This document shows, piece after piece, positions 47,778 to 57,632 of a stretch of 64,000 nucleotides of DNA. Location of the stretch: NCBI GenBank assembly GCA_002390285.1, contig DGPB01000016.1:151334-215333 (forward strand), read 5' to 3'. Position 1 is the stretch's first letter; every line of letters starts with the position of its first letter. Position numbers and translations under genes: made by a program. This DNA comes from Cellvibrionales bacterium UBA4451 (GTDB taxonomy: Bacteria > Pseudomonadota > Gammaproteobacteria > Pseudomonadales > Porticoccaceae). A model generated the notes under the pieces. It made no database searches. It had not been told where the DNA came from and saw nothing but the letters and a program-made list of their open reading frames with translations.

Positions 47778-48905
47778 TTATAAACAACAGCGGCCAATAA
47801 GTTGAGTTAAAAAATCAATGGTTGGCTGGATGCGATCGAGCGCCAAGTATTCGTCCGGTTGGTGTGCCTGATCAATATTTCCTGGGCCAAGCACCACTAC
47901 ATCCATGCCGAGTTCGTGCAGGTAGGGCGCCTCGGTGGCAAAAGAAACGGACCCGGCTTGGTGGTTTGTCAGTGACTCACAGAGCGCTACCATGGCCGAG
48001 TCCGGCTCTGCGGAATAGGCGGGGACATGGTAGTGGCTAATAGAGATGGACACGTGATCCTGTTGTTCAAAGGGCAGAATACGTTCCCGAATAGTTTGCT
48101 GCAATACCTTCATATCCATTCCGGGCAAGGGTCGAATTTCAAAGCCCAGTTCACACTGACCACAGATCCGATTAGGATTATTGCCGCCGTGGATGCAGCC
48201 GAGATTCATCGTCGGGTAGTCAACGGCAAATAGCGGGTTGTGGTGCTTGTCTCTCAGCTCATTGCGGAGTGTCAGTAATTCGCCCAATACTTTGTGCATG
48301 GTTTCCATGGCATTGACCCCTAAAGAGGGGTCGCTGGAATGACCAGATCGACCGTCAATAACGAGTTTTTCAACCATAATACCCTTGTGCATATTGATTG
48401 GCTTCATACCCGTTGGTTCGCCAATCAATGCATAGCGAGCCTTGGGTTTACCTGCAGCTGCCAGAGCCTGAGCGCCCATCATGGACGATTCTTCGTCAGC
48501 GGTGGCGAGAATAATCAGCGGCTGTTGCAGCGGATGATTGAGAAAGGGTTTGGCTGCTTCTATGGCTAATGGAAAAAAGCCTTTCATGTCGCAGGTGCCC
48601 AATCCGTAAAGGCGCTGATCTTTTTCAATTAATGCGAATGGGTTGTTGTTCCATAGCGTGTCATCACAGGGCACCGTATCAGTATGCCCGGCCAATACTA
48701 ACCCGCCCGGGCCAGAGCCCAGGGTGGCGATTAGATTGGCTTTTCTTGGATCGGCAAGCGGCATGATTTCAGTGACAAACCCTAAGTCACTTAACCAGCT
48801 CGCTAACAGCTCAATGACCTCGCGGTTGCCGGTATCCAGTGACGGATTGACACTGCTGATAGAGTTGCTTGCGATGAGTCTTTGGAGCATGGGAATAAAT
48901 TGCAT
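47778..48905 (-). CDS. argE: Acetylornithine deacetylase
   Basis: M20-family metallopeptidase that frees ornithine from N-acetylornithine. 375 residues. Metal ligands: LAGHTDTVPCDD (H-x-D), CDMKGFFPL (bridging D), TADEESSMMGAQ (catalytic E-E) and APYLHELGMDVVVLGPG. Paired with argA. A linear ArgE route alongside ArgA fits the Pseudomonas-like neighbourhood. Confidence 0.95.
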   Translation of the reverse strand: MQFIPMLQRLIASNSISSVNPSLDTGNREVIELLASWLSDLGFVTEIMPLADPRKANLIATLGSGPGGLVLAGHTDTVPCDDTLWNNNPFALIEKDQRLYGLGTCDMKGFFPLAIEAAKPFLNHPLQQPLIILATADEESSMMGAQALAAAGKPKARYALIGEPTGMKPINMHKGIMVEKLVIDGRSGHSSDPSLGVNAMETMHKVLGELLTLRNELRDKHHNPLFAVDYPTMNLGCIHGGNNPNRICGQCELGFEIRPLPGMDMKVLQQTIRERILPFEQQDHVSISISHYHVPAYSAEPDSAMVALCESLTNHQAGSVSFATEAPYLHELGMDVVVLGPGNIDQAHQPDEYLALDRIQPTIDFLTQLIGRCCL

Positions 48906-49071
48906 TTTTTAAGTGTACGGCGCGTGGGTAAAAATGCAATTGGCAGAGCAATGCGTGGTGGGTAGTGCTGAGTGAATAAAGAGAGATTACAGGGCTGGAA
49001 AGTTCTTTTCGTTGGGTGAGTGTCGTCTGACGAGTTCTAGTTGAGATACCCTATTAGAGGAGATGGGTGTC

Positions 49072-49314
49072 TCAGTGCTGCTTAACTGAAAAGGCCTTGA
49101 ATAGAAACTGGTCAGACATAGAGCTAACAGGTGATCGCCCTGCCAGAATGTCTTTTGTGTAGGCCTCGGCAGCTTTTACGGCCAGCTCCTTGGATGCAAA
49201 TGGACCGATAGGCTTTTGTTCCTCCCGGATTTCAACAAACCATTTACCGTTTGCGCACTCGAAACGCTCTGACCGAAAATGTACGCACTCTTTTTCATCT
49301 TTCCTTGCCGACAT
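49072..49314 (-). CDS. Small DUF6316-like protein
   Basis: 80 residues from the ATG at 49314 (MSARKDEKECVHFRSERFEC); the frame extends to 49338. The core RSERFECANGKWFVEIREEQ with PIGPFASKELAVKAAEAYTK resembles the small DUF6316 proteins found beside argE in Pseudomonas-like genomes. One beta-rich domain, no catalytic motif. Function is unknown. Confidence 0.7.
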   Translation of the reverse strand: MSARKDEKECVHFRSERFECANGKWFVEIREEQKPIGPFASKELAVKAAEAYTKDILAGRSPVSSMSDQFLFKAFSVKQH

Positions 49315-49558
49315 GGCAGCACCCTCCTCGAGCGCCAAAATTTAAAGTTTACTTTATAAGGTTAGTTGATGAATTTGTTGTGGGGTGACCGCTTGTCTGA
49401 AAGTGAGGTCCGAATTTATTATAAGAATTTGATATGAGTGGCAATGAGCTCTGTTTGTTTGTAGAAATATTAAGGTGTGGATGTTGGTTGGTCATTATCG
49501 CTACAATCTGGTGCATACTTAGTAAAAAATAGTCTATTGATCATACTTGGTGGTGATT

Positions 49559-51334
49559 ATGTCAGGGGAAGCGGTAATCGAGCGTCAATTGGATTTGAGT
49601 AATGTGCTCAATGATCTCGTCGCAGACGGTATACTGGATCGTATGGATGCCAACAGCATTGCTGGATCTCAGCGGAATAGAGAGCAGGCTTTGCTTCACC
49701 CCTTTGCCTATATTGCAGGTCAGCACCCCCAGAACCTTCTGGATCCCAGTAAGCATCTCACACTGGATGATTTAACGGTCTGGCTGGCTAACAAGAGTGG
49801 GCTTGAGGTGACCCATATTGACCCGCTGAAAATTAATGTGACGGCAGTGACGGACGTGATGTCATTCCAGTTTGCGCGCCGCCACAATATTCTCTGTATC
49901 AATGCCGATGGTGAGGAGTTGGTGATTGCCACGACTCAGCCATTTATGACCTCTTGGTTGGCGGATCTCGAGCAGACCACTCGCAAGAAAATAAGGCGGG
50001 TGGTGGCGAATCCTTTGGATGTGGCTAAGTACACGGTCGAATTTTATTCACTGGCCAAGTCCGTATTTGGTGCGAAGGGGCAGACGGGAGATGGCCGTTC
50101 AGGTGTTGCTAACTTTGAGCAACTTCTGAAGATTGGTGCTCTGAAGGATCCGGATGCCCAAGATCAGCACATCATTAATATCGTGGACTGGTTATTACAG
50201 TATGCCTTTGATCAGCGGGCCAGTGATATTCATCTTGAACCTCGGCGTGAAAAGGGCAAAGTTCGTTTTCGCATCGACGGAGTATTGCATCAGGTCTATG
50301 AACTGCCTAGTCAGGTGATGACCGCGGTGACCAGTCGGTTGAAAATTCTTGGTCGGATGAACGTGGCAGAAAAACGTAGGCCTCAGGATGGCCGAGTAAA
50401 GACCGAGACACCAGAGGGCCGCGAGGTAGAGTTGCGGCTTTCTACGTTGCCCACCGCGTTTGGTGAAAAGCTGGTGATGCGTATTTTTGATCCAGATGTA
50501 CTGCTGCGCAGCTTCACTGACTTGGGTCTGGGCGGTGATGATTTGAAGCGTTGGGAGGAAATGACCGGGCGACCCCATGGTATCGTTCTGGTGACCGGGC
50601 CAACGGGTTCAGGTAAAACCACTACGCTCTATTCCACGCTCAAGAGGCTTGCTACTGAAGACGTCAATGTCAGTACGGTTGAAGATCCTATTGAAATGGT
50701 GGAGCCAAGTTTCAACCAGAGTCAGGTACAGCCAAAAATTGATTTTGATTTTGCTGCCGGCATTCGGACGCTGATGCGTCAAGATCCGGATATTATTATG
50801 GTGGGCGAAATTCGCGATCTGGAAACGGCGGAAATGGCTATTCAGGCTGCACTTACCGGGCATTTAGTGTTGTCATCGCTGCATACCAATGATGCTCCTT
50901 CAGCGATAACCCGGTTGCTTGACCTCGGCATTCCCGCTCACCTGATAAGGGTTACCCTCAATGGTGTAATGGCTCAACGGTTGGTGCGCACACTTTGTCA
51001 TCATTGCAAGGAGGCTGTGCCCACGGAAAAGGGCGACTGGGAGTCGTTGGTCAGGCCCTGGAAGGTTAAGGCACCCGAAAATGTATACCGGCCAGTGGGT
51101 TGTTTGGAGTGCCGTAATACAGGCTATTTGGGCCGGCAGGGCCTCTACGAAATATTGACTATCAACGAAAGTGTTAAGCCATTGATCAATGCGGATGCTG
51201 ACATATCAGCACTTCGTTTACAGGCCATGAAAGAGGGAATGCGAACCCTTCGTCTTAGTGGTGCTCAAAAAGTAGGTGCTGGCACTACCTCAGTTGAAGA
51301 GGTCATGCGGGTTGCTCCCGAGGCGGGGAAATAG
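49559..51334 (+). CDS. Orphan GspE/PilB-type secretion ATPase
   Basis: 591 residues from the ATG at 49559 (ATG/GTG 49547 is an alternative). N-terminal T2SSE_N/MshEN-like domain (about 50-155), then the ATPase: ASDIHLEPRR, Walker A GPTGSGKTTTLYS (about 350), Asp box EDPIEM, Walker B IMVGEIRDLETAEMA, His box LSSLHTNDAPSAITRL and a zinc-type tetracysteine LCHHCK plus CLECRNTGYLGRQGLYE. No pilin, GspF or other secretion genes are adjacent, as with the similar gene near argE in Pseudomonas. Confidence 0.88.
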   Translation: MSGEAVIERQLDLSNVLNDLVADGILDRMDANSIAGSQRNREQALLHPFAYIAGQHPQNLLDPSKHLTLDDLTVWLANKSGLEVTHIDPLKINVTAVTDVMSFQFARRHNILCINADGEELVIATTQPFMTSWLADLEQTTRKKIRRVVANPLDVAKYTVEFYSLAKSVFGAKGQTGDGRSGVANFEQLLKIGALKDPDAQDQHIINIVDWLLQYAFDQRASDIHLEPRREKGKVRFRIDGVLHQVYELPSQVMTAVTSRLKILGRMNVAEKRRPQDGRVKTETPEGREVELRLSTLPTAFGEKLVMRIFDPDVLLRSFTDLGLGGDDLKRWEEMTGRPHGIVLVTGPTGSGKTTTLYSTLKRLATEDVNVSTVEDPIEMVEPSFNQSQVQPKIDFDFAAGIRTLMRQDPDIIMVGEIRDLETAEMAIQAALTGHLVLSSLHTNDAPSAITRLLDLGIPAHLIRVTLNGVMAQRLVRTLCHHCKEAVPTEKGDWESLVRPWKVKAPENVYRPVGCLECRNTGYLGRQGLYEILTINESVKPLINADADISALRLQAMKEGMRTLRLSGAQKVGAGTTSVEEVMRVAPEAGK

Positions 51335-51438
51335 TTTGAGCTCCCCCCTCGTGGTTTCAGGTAGACGCAAGAACACCTTTTTCTGAAATGCGTGGCGCCA
51401 GTTTTTAACCGTGCCAGTGCTTAAAAAGCCCTATATCT

Positions 51439-54390
51439 ATGAGTCCTTCAAGCAATATCGGGAATAGTCTGATGAGCCAAAAGCCTCTACCTTTGATGTT
51501 GCAAGAACAGTGGCTTTTGCACCGTGAACACTTCAAGCAGCGAGTTTCCTCCGAAGTAGCCGAGTGGCTAGATCTTACGCTGAAGAATAGCGCCCTTGAG
51601 GGCAGTAGCTTTACTGATGACCTCGCTTTAGTGTGGAGTTGCAGCGAATTTGTTGCCGCTACTTGTAGCGGCAGTCCTGAACTGTTTCAGCCATTGGTAG
51701 AGTCGGGCGATTTGTCAGCCAGCTATTCCCCAGAGGTGATGCTTGAGCGGCTGACAGTCATGCTTATCGACGTTGATACAGAGGAAGGTCTGGCGCAACA
51801 GCTTCGCCGATTTCGTAATCGAGAGATGGTACGGATTATCTGGCGTGATTTTACCCGTACTGCCAGCTTAGAAGAAACGACCGCCGATATGACTCGGCTC
51901 GCAGAAGCCTGCCTACAATGTGCTCTAAATTTTCTTTATCCGCAGGCCTGTGAGGCTTGGGGTACCCCGGTTAATTCTCAGGGTGAGCCCCAGCATCTGA
52001 TTGTGTTGGGGATGGGGAAGATGGGAGCCTGGGAGCTTAATGTTTCCTCCGATATCGATCTGATTTTTGCCTATCCGGAAAGTGGCGAAACCGGTGATGG
52101 TCGTCGCAGTCTTAGTAATCAGGAATTTTTTGTCCGTCTGGGGCAGAAGTTGATCAAGGCGATTGATGCCCGCACCGCGGATGGATTCGTATTTCGAGTG
52201 GATATGAGGTTGCGGCCCTATGGTCAAAGTGGGGCTTTAGTACTCAATTTTGATGCTATGGAGGAGTATTACCAGACCCAGGGCCGTGACTGGGAGCGCT
52301 ATGCCATGATCAAGGCTCGGGTGGTGGCGGGAGACCGTCAGGCGGGCGCGGAGCTAATGGCGATGCTGCGGCCCTTTACCTATCGAAAATATATCGACTT
52401 TAGTGCCATTGAGTCGTTGAGGGATATGAAGGCGCTGATTAATCGTGAGGTGCAGCGCAAGGGAATGTCTAGCGACGTAAAACGCGGTGCTGGCGGGATT
52501 CGGGAGGTGGAGTTTGTGGCTCAGACCTTCCAGCTTATCCGTGGTGGTCGCGACACACGTTTTCAGACGCCAGCCCTGAAAGATGTGCTTGCGTTATTGG
52601 GTGCTGAAAGAATGTTGCCAGCTAGTCATGCGGTGGCGTTATACCAGAGCTATACCTTTTTGCGTAATGTGGAGCACGCACTTCAAGGTTGGCAGGATAA
52701 GCAAACCCAGATGCTACCCGAGGGTGAATTGGAGCAACTTCGTTTGGCATTTCTTATGGGCTTTGATGGGTGGAATGAGTTCCTTTCAGCTTTAGATGAG
52801 CATCGAGCTCTGGTGCGACAGCTATTCAGGGAGGTCGTTGCTGATGAGCGCAGTGAAGATACCGTTGAAGGTGTTGAACATGAAGAGCATCAGTTGGCCG
52901 TCCAGATTTGGCAATATGACTCTTCTGAAGGCTCCATGCTAGAAGAGCTTAAATCACTAGGTTATACCGACTTTGAGCAAGCTGCCGGGGTCATAAATAC
53001 ACTGAAGGAAAGTCGATCGGTCTTGGCTATGGCGGCAGATACTCGTGGTCGCCTCGACAGCTTAATGCCGTCGTTAATTGCTGCCTGTGCATTGGCTGAT
53101 AATGGCGCAGAGACCTTGGGGCGAGTGCTGCAGCTTGTGGCTGCTGTTGCCCGTCGGAGTGCCTATCTGGTACTGCTTAAAGAAAACCCTGTGGCCCTGC
53201 AGAGCCTGATTAAACTCTGCGCAGCCAGCCCTTGGATCGCGGAGCAGCTATCACGATACCCCGCATTGCTTGATGAGCTGCTTGATAGCAGAACACTGTA
53301 CTCTCTTCCCAATAGACAAGAGCTCGAGGACGAGCTGCGCCAGCAGTTATTGCGTGTTCCAGGTGAAGACTTGGAAGCCCAGATGGAGGTGCTGCGATAC
53401 TTTCAGCGCTCCCATAGCTTGCATGTTGCTGCCTGTGAGGTAGAAGAGATACTGCCTTTGATGAAAGTGAGCGATTACCTGACTTGGCTGGCTGAAGCGA
53501 TATTAAGTCATGTGCTCGAAATTGCTTGGGATCAGATGGTTGATCGACACGGGCATCCTGGCAGCGATGACGGGAGTGAGCCCGGATTTTTAATTGTGGG
53601 TTACGGCAAGCTCGGCGGTATTGAGCTGGGCCACAATTCTGATCTTGATCTTGTGTTTCTCCACGATGCTAATACCAATAAGTCTACGGATGGTGATCGC
53701 AGTATCGACAATGCGACGTTTTTTATGCGCTTGGGGCAGAGGATTATTCATATCATGACAACACAGATGACCTCTGGTGACCTCTATGAGGTAGATATGC
53801 GTCTTAGGCCATCAGGAAACTCTGGCATGCTGGTCTCATCTCTAAAGGGATTTGAAAAATACGAACTGCAAGAAGCATGGACTTGGGAGCATCAGGCATT
53901 GGTTCGAGCGCGCCCGGTGGTGGGATCCAAAAAACTGGCGAAACACTTTAGCGATACCCGTCATCAAATACTAAGTCAGGTGCGAGATCGCGATAAGTTG
54001 TCAGCAGATGTGATTGAAATGCGCAATAAAATGAGATCGCATTTGGGTAGTAGAAAGTCGCCAGCAGGGGATGTTTTCAATCTCAAGCAGGATGCAGGAG
54101 GTATCGTTGACATCGAATTTATGGTTCAATTTGCGGTCTTGGCTTGGTCTAATGAAATTCCTGATTTAACCCGCTGGAGCGATAATATTCGCATCCTCGA
54201 ATGCTTGGAGGAGGGCGGGGTTATATCAGCAGCAGATGCAGAGTTTCTGACGAGAGCCTATAAAAATTATCGCTCCGTTGGCCATCGGTTACAGCTGCAA
54301 CAATTACCGGCTGTGCTGAATGCTTCGGAGTTTGCTATTGAGAGGGCGCAGGTTTCGGCAGTCTGGCAGCGATTGTTAGGCAATAGTTGA
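51439..54390 (+). CDS. glnE: Glutamine synthetase adenylyltransferase/deadenylylase
   Basis: Bifunctional nitrogen regulator that adenylylates and deadenylylates glutamine synthetase. 983 residues, full length. Two nucleotidyltransferase domains: NVSSDIDLIFAY (with GKMGAWELNVSSD, about residue 200) and GHNSDLDLVFLH (with GYGKLGGIELGHNSD, about residue 725); PII-uridylyl-removing linker helices between. ATG 51439 or 51472 may start. Followed by ilvE as in Pseudomonas. Confidence 0.96.
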   Translation: MSPSSNIGNSLMSQKPLPLMLQEQWLLHREHFKQRVSSEVAEWLDLTLKNSALEGSSFTDDLALVWSCSEFVAATCSGSPELFQPLVESGDLSASYSPEVMLERLTVMLIDVDTEEGLAQQLRRFRNREMVRIIWRDFTRTASLEETTADMTRLAEACLQCALNFLYPQACEAWGTPVNSQGEPQHLIVLGMGKMGAWELNVSSDIDLIFAYPESGETGDGRRSLSNQEFFVRLGQKLIKAIDARTADGFVFRVDMRLRPYGQSGALVLNFDAMEEYYQTQGRDWERYAMIKARVVAGDRQAGAELMAMLRPFTYRKYIDFSAIESLRDMKALINREVQRKGMSSDVKRGAGGIREVEFVAQTFQLIRGGRDTRFQTPALKDVLALLGAERMLPASHAVALYQSYTFLRNVEHALQGWQDKQTQMLPEGELEQLRLAFLMGFDGWNEFLSALDEHRALVRQLFREVVADERSEDTVEGVEHEEHQLAVQIWQYDSSEGSMLEELKSLGYTDFEQAAGVINTLKESRSVLAMAADTRGRLDSLMPSLIAACALADNGAETLGRVLQLVAAVARRSAYLVLLKENPVALQSLIKLCAASPWIAEQLSRYPALLDELLDSRTLYSLPNRQELEDELRQQLLRVPGEDLEAQMEVLRYFQRSHSLHVAACEVEEILPLMKVSDYLTWLAEAILSHVLEIAWDQMVDRHGHPGSDDGSEPGFLIVGYGKLGGIELGHNSDLDLVFLHDANTNKSTDGDRSIDNATFFMRLGQRIIHIMTTQMTSGDLYEVDMRLRPSGNSGMLVSSLKGFEKYELQEAWTWEHQALVRARPVVGSKKLAKHFSDTRHQILSQVRDRDKLSADVIEMRNKMRSHLGSRKSPAGDVFNLKQDAGGIVDIEFMVQFAVLAWSNEIPDLTRWSDNIRILECLEEGGVISAADAEFLTRAYKNYRSVGHRLQLQQLPAVLNASEFAIERAQVSAVWQRLLGNS

Positions 54391-54432
54391 ATATCAGGCT
54401 AGCTCGTATTTATTATTTTTAGGAGACATTAG

Positions 54433-55362
54433 ATGTCATTTGCCGATCGTGATGGTTTCATCTGGTTTGATGGCGAGATGGTGCCTTGGCGTGATGCGAA
54501 AGTTCATGTCCTAACCCATACCCTGCACTATGGTATGGGTGTGTTCGAAGGTGTTCGTGCTTATGAGACTCCGGATCAGGGGGCGGCCATTTTTAGATTG
54601 CAAGACCACACGGATAGGCTGTTTCGCTCCGCTAAAATCATGGGAATGAATATGCCCTTCAGCAAAGATCAGCTGAACGAGGCTCAGAAGCAGGTTGTAC
54701 GTGATAATGATTTACACCAAGCGTATCTGCGCCCTATGGCATTTCTTGGTTCAGAGGGAATGGGGTTGCGAGCTGATGGGTTGCAGACGCATTTGATAGT
54801 AGCCGCCTGGGAGTGGCCGTCGTATATGAGTCCTGACGCTCTGGAGCAGGGCATTAAAATTCGTACGTCTTCCTTCACCCGCCACCACGTGAATATCTCC
54901 ATGACAAAGGCCAAGGCCAACGGCAATTATATTAATTCCATGTTGGCTTTGCGCGAGGCGCTGGATTCTGGTTGTGAAGAAGCGCTGCTGCTTGATCCCG
55001 AGGGCTATGTGGCTGAAGGTAGTGGTGAGAATGTTTTTATAGTACGCGATGGTGTGCTCTACACCCCTGAGCTTACCTCTTGCTTGGATGGGATTACTCG
55101 CAAGACGGTTATGCAGTTGGCAGAGCAGTCCGGTTACAAGGTGGTAGAGAAGCGTATCACCCGAGATGAGGTCTATGTGGCGGACGAAGCCTTCTTTACT
55201 GGCACGGCTGCAGAAGTGTTGCCTATTCGTGAGCTGGATAGCCGAATCATAGGCGACGGTAAGCGCGGCCCTATCACAGAGCTGCTGCAGACCCAGTATT
55301 TTGATCTGGTTCGCGGCCTAAGAGCTGAGAACTCAGAGTGGTTAACCCCTGTGGGGCAATAG
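54433..55362 (+). CDS. ilvE: Branched-chain amino acid aminotransferase
   Basis: PLP enzyme for the last step of valine, leucine and isoleucine synthesis. 309 residues, class IV fold. Visible: MSFADRDGFIWFDGEMVPWR, THTLHYGMGVFEGVRAYET, the Lys of NISMTKAKANGNYINSMLA (PLP Schiff base), EGSGENVFIV and FFTGTAAEVLPI. Start has aggagac 8 bases upstream. Confidence 0.97.
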   Translation: MSFADRDGFIWFDGEMVPWRDAKVHVLTHTLHYGMGVFEGVRAYETPDQGAAIFRLQDHTDRLFRSAKIMGMNMPFSKDQLNEAQKQVVRDNDLHQAYLRPMAFLGSEGMGLRADGLQTHLIVAAWEWPSYMSPDALEQGIKIRTSSFTRHHVNISMTKAKANGNYINSMLALREALDSGCEEALLLDPEGYVAEGSGENVFIVRDGVLYTPELTSCLDGITRKTVMQLAEQSGYKVVEKRITRDEVYVADEAFFTGTAAEVLPIRELDSRIIGDGKRGPITELLQTQYFDLVRGLRAENSEWLTPVGQ

Positions 55363-55425
55363 TACCTGGGCTTTCCTTATGAGTTCTTCATATGAATTAT
55401 CTGCATGAACTCTCCGGGAGACCTC

Positions 55426-56481
55426 ATGGCAGCTGACAAGAAAATTCTGATCATCGGCCCCTCCTGGGTGGGGGACATGGTGATGGCTCAATCTCTCTTT
55501 ATTCTGCTCAAGCAACAATACCCCGATGGCGTTATTGATGTACTGGCGCCGGCTTGGAGTCGACCCATCATTGCAAGGATGCCAGAAGTTCGTCGTGCTA
55601 TTGATATGCCGGTGGGCCATGGCAGTTTGATGTGGTCTGCTCGACGTCTTGTGGGTCGAGCGTTGCGCGAGGAGGGTTATGATCAAGCGATCATTCTGCC
55701 GAACTCTTTAAAATCCGCTCTGATTCCCTGGTTTGCCAGCATACCCCAGCGCACCGGCTGGAAAGGGGAGATGCGTTATGGATTACTTAATGATCTTCGC
55801 GTGTTGGACAAGCGGCGTTACCCTCGGATGGTTCAGCGTTTCGATGCGCTGGCGTTTCCTGCGGGAGCTGCGCTGCCCGAAAAACTCTCCGCGCCGAATT
55901 TACAAACTGACCTTGAACGAACATCCGGCCTGCGCCAGCAGTTTGGTTTAAACAGTGCACGTAAAATATTAGCCTTGTGCCCGGGGGCAGAGTTTGGTCC
56001 CGCTAAACAATGGCCTGAGCAGTATTATGCCGCAGTAGCGGCTCAAAAAATTTCTGATGGATGGCAGGTGTGGATACTAGGTTCGGGCAAGGACCAGCCT
56101 GTCGCCCAATCAATTTCCGGTGCATTGTCAGAGGAGCAACAGCAACACTGTCACAGTTTGGCCGGTGTGACTGAGCTAGAGGACGCCATTGATTTATTGG
56201 CCGTGGCAGACGGGGTGGTCAGTAATGACTCCGGATTGATGCATATTTCTGCCGCACTGAATCGCCCTCTGGTGGTGGTCTATGGTTCTACGTCTCCTGC
56301 ATTTACCCCGCCATTAAATGAGCAAGTGGCTATTTTATCGATTCCCGTGGATTGCGGGCCTTGCTTCAAGCGGGAGTGCCCGCTTTCAGACCCCTTGGTG
56401 CAGATGAAATGCCTCAATGATTTGTTGCCTGATCGGGTGATCAGTGCATTGAATGATCTGGTAGCAGAGGCTGCTGAGTGA
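55426..56481 (+). CDS. waaF: LPS heptosyltransferase II
   Basis: Adds the second heptose to the LPS inner core. 351 residues from the ATG at 55426 (gggag 6 bases upstream; ATG 55405 lies upstream). GT-9 family: ILIIGPSWVGDMVMAQSLF, LPNSLKSALIPWF, RTGWKGEMRYGLLND, GAEFGPAKQWP and NDSGLMHISAAL plus CPLSDPL near the end are typical of WaaF rather than WaaC. The stop overlaps the waaG GTG by 4 bases. No waaC between them, unlike Pseudomonas. Confidence 0.94.
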   Translation: MAADKKILIIGPSWVGDMVMAQSLFILLKQQYPDGVIDVLAPAWSRPIIARMPEVRRAIDMPVGHGSLMWSARRLVGRALREEGYDQAIILPNSLKSALIPWFASIPQRTGWKGEMRYGLLNDLRVLDKRRYPRMVQRFDALAFPAGAALPEKLSAPNLQTDLERTSGLRQQFGLNSARKILALCPGAEFGPAKQWPEQYYAAVAAQKISDGWQVWILGSGKDQPVAQSISGALSEEQQQHCHSLAGVTELEDAIDLLAVADGVVSNDSGLMHISAALNRPLVVVYGSTSPAFTPPLNEQVAILSIPVDCGPCFKRECPLSDPLVQMKCLNDLLPDRVISALNDLVAEAAE

Positions 56482-57632
56482 AGCTGGCCTTTTGTCTCTA
56501 TAAGTATTTCCCCTACGGCGGATTACAGCGGGATTTTCTCCGCATTGCTCAGGCGTGTTCGAGCCGAGGCCATCAGGTTACCGCCTACACACTAAGCTGG
56601 GAGGGCGATTGCCCTGATTGGCTGAAGGTGGTGGTTGCACCGGTGAAGGCTGTAGGTGGGCGAAGAGTGAGTAGTCCAAGACGGTATAGAAAATTTTCAG
56701 CTTGGGTCGTGCAGCAATTAACCCAGAGGCCAGTAGATACGGTGGTGGGTTTCAACAAGATGCCGGGGCTGGATGTGTACTATTGCGCGGATCCTTGCTT
56801 TGAGTATAAATCCCGGCATTTGCGCCGTTGGTGGTATCGGTTGTCTTCACGCTATCGACACTTTTCCCGCTATGAACAGGCAATTTTTAATCCAGGTCAG
56901 GTTGTCGAAATCTTAATGATTTCCAGTGTGCAGCAAGCACTATTTCAGCGTTATTACGGCACAGAGTTATCCAGGATGACCATGTTGCCTCCGGGTATTA
57001 GCCGAAATCGTTGTGCTCCTGAAAATGCCGCTGAAGTTAGGGCCGCGTTTCGTCAGGAGTTTAATCTTGGAGCCGACGATGTTCTGTTGTTGCAGATCGG
57101 TTCCGGGTTTCGTACCAAAGGGTTAGATCGAAGTCTGCGTGGGCTTGCCTCACTTCCGGCAGAACTACGGAGGCGTACACAGCTATTTGTGATTGGCCAA
57201 GACGACCCCACTGAATTCAAATCCTTGGCTAGCCGCCTTGGTGTGGCTCAGCAGGTTACTTTTTTCTCGGGTAGGGATGATGTGCCGCGCTTCCTGCAGG
57301 GGGCAGATCTTCTGGTTCATCCAGCCTATGCAGAAAATACCGGTACCGTATTGCTGGAAGCCGTGGTGGCTGGATTGCCCGTATTGGTCACTGATGTCTG
57401 CGGTTATGCTCATTATATTGAGGAAGCTGATGCGGGTAGGGTTCTCGCTTCACCCTTTTCTCAAGAGTCGCTCAATGAAAAGTTGGCTAAAATGTTGCTG
57501 AAAAATAAGCAGAAATGGCGGGAAAATGGGCCGATCTTTGCGCAAAAAGCAGATATTTACGATATGCCGGTCAGGGCTGCTGACGTGATTGATCAAGTGC
57601 TGGAGAGAAAGTGTGAAATTATTTCTGGCTGA
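56478..57632 (+). CDS. waaG: LPS core glucosyltransferase WaaG-like
   Basis: Retaining GT-4 glycosyltransferase, 384 residues from a GTG at 56478. N-terminal KLAFCLYKYFPYGGLQRDFL matches WaaG closely; FNKMPGLDVYYCADPCFEYK and the C-terminal ENTGTVLLEAVVAGLPVLVT (E-x7-E) are the family donor-binding motif. Adds the first outer-core hexose to HepII in WaaG enzymes. Overlaps waaP by 20 bases. Confidence 0.92.
   Translation: MKLAFCLYKYFPYGGLQRDFLRIAQACSSRGHQVTAYTLSWEGDCPDWLKVVVAPVKAVGGRRVSSPRRYRKFSAWVVQQLTQRPVDTVVGFNKMPGLDVYYCADPCFEYKSRHLRRWWYRLSSRYRHFSRYEQAIFNPGQVVEILMISSVQQALFQRYYGTELSRMTMLPPGISRNRCAPENAAEVRAAFRQEFNLGADDVLLLQIGSGFRTKGLDRSLRGLASLPAELRRRTQLFVIGQDDPTEFKSLASRLGVAQQVTFFSGRDDVPRFLQGADLLVHPAYAENTGTVLLEAVVAGLPVLVTDVCGYAHYIEEADAGRVLASPFSQESLNEKLAKMLLKNKQKWRENGPIFAQKADIYDMPVRAADVIDQVLERKCEIISG

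Noticed and set aside
49042..49074. 10-bp hairpin (one G-T pair) at the end of the DUF6316-like gene
   Set aside because: No U-run follows on either strand, so I did not call it a terminator.
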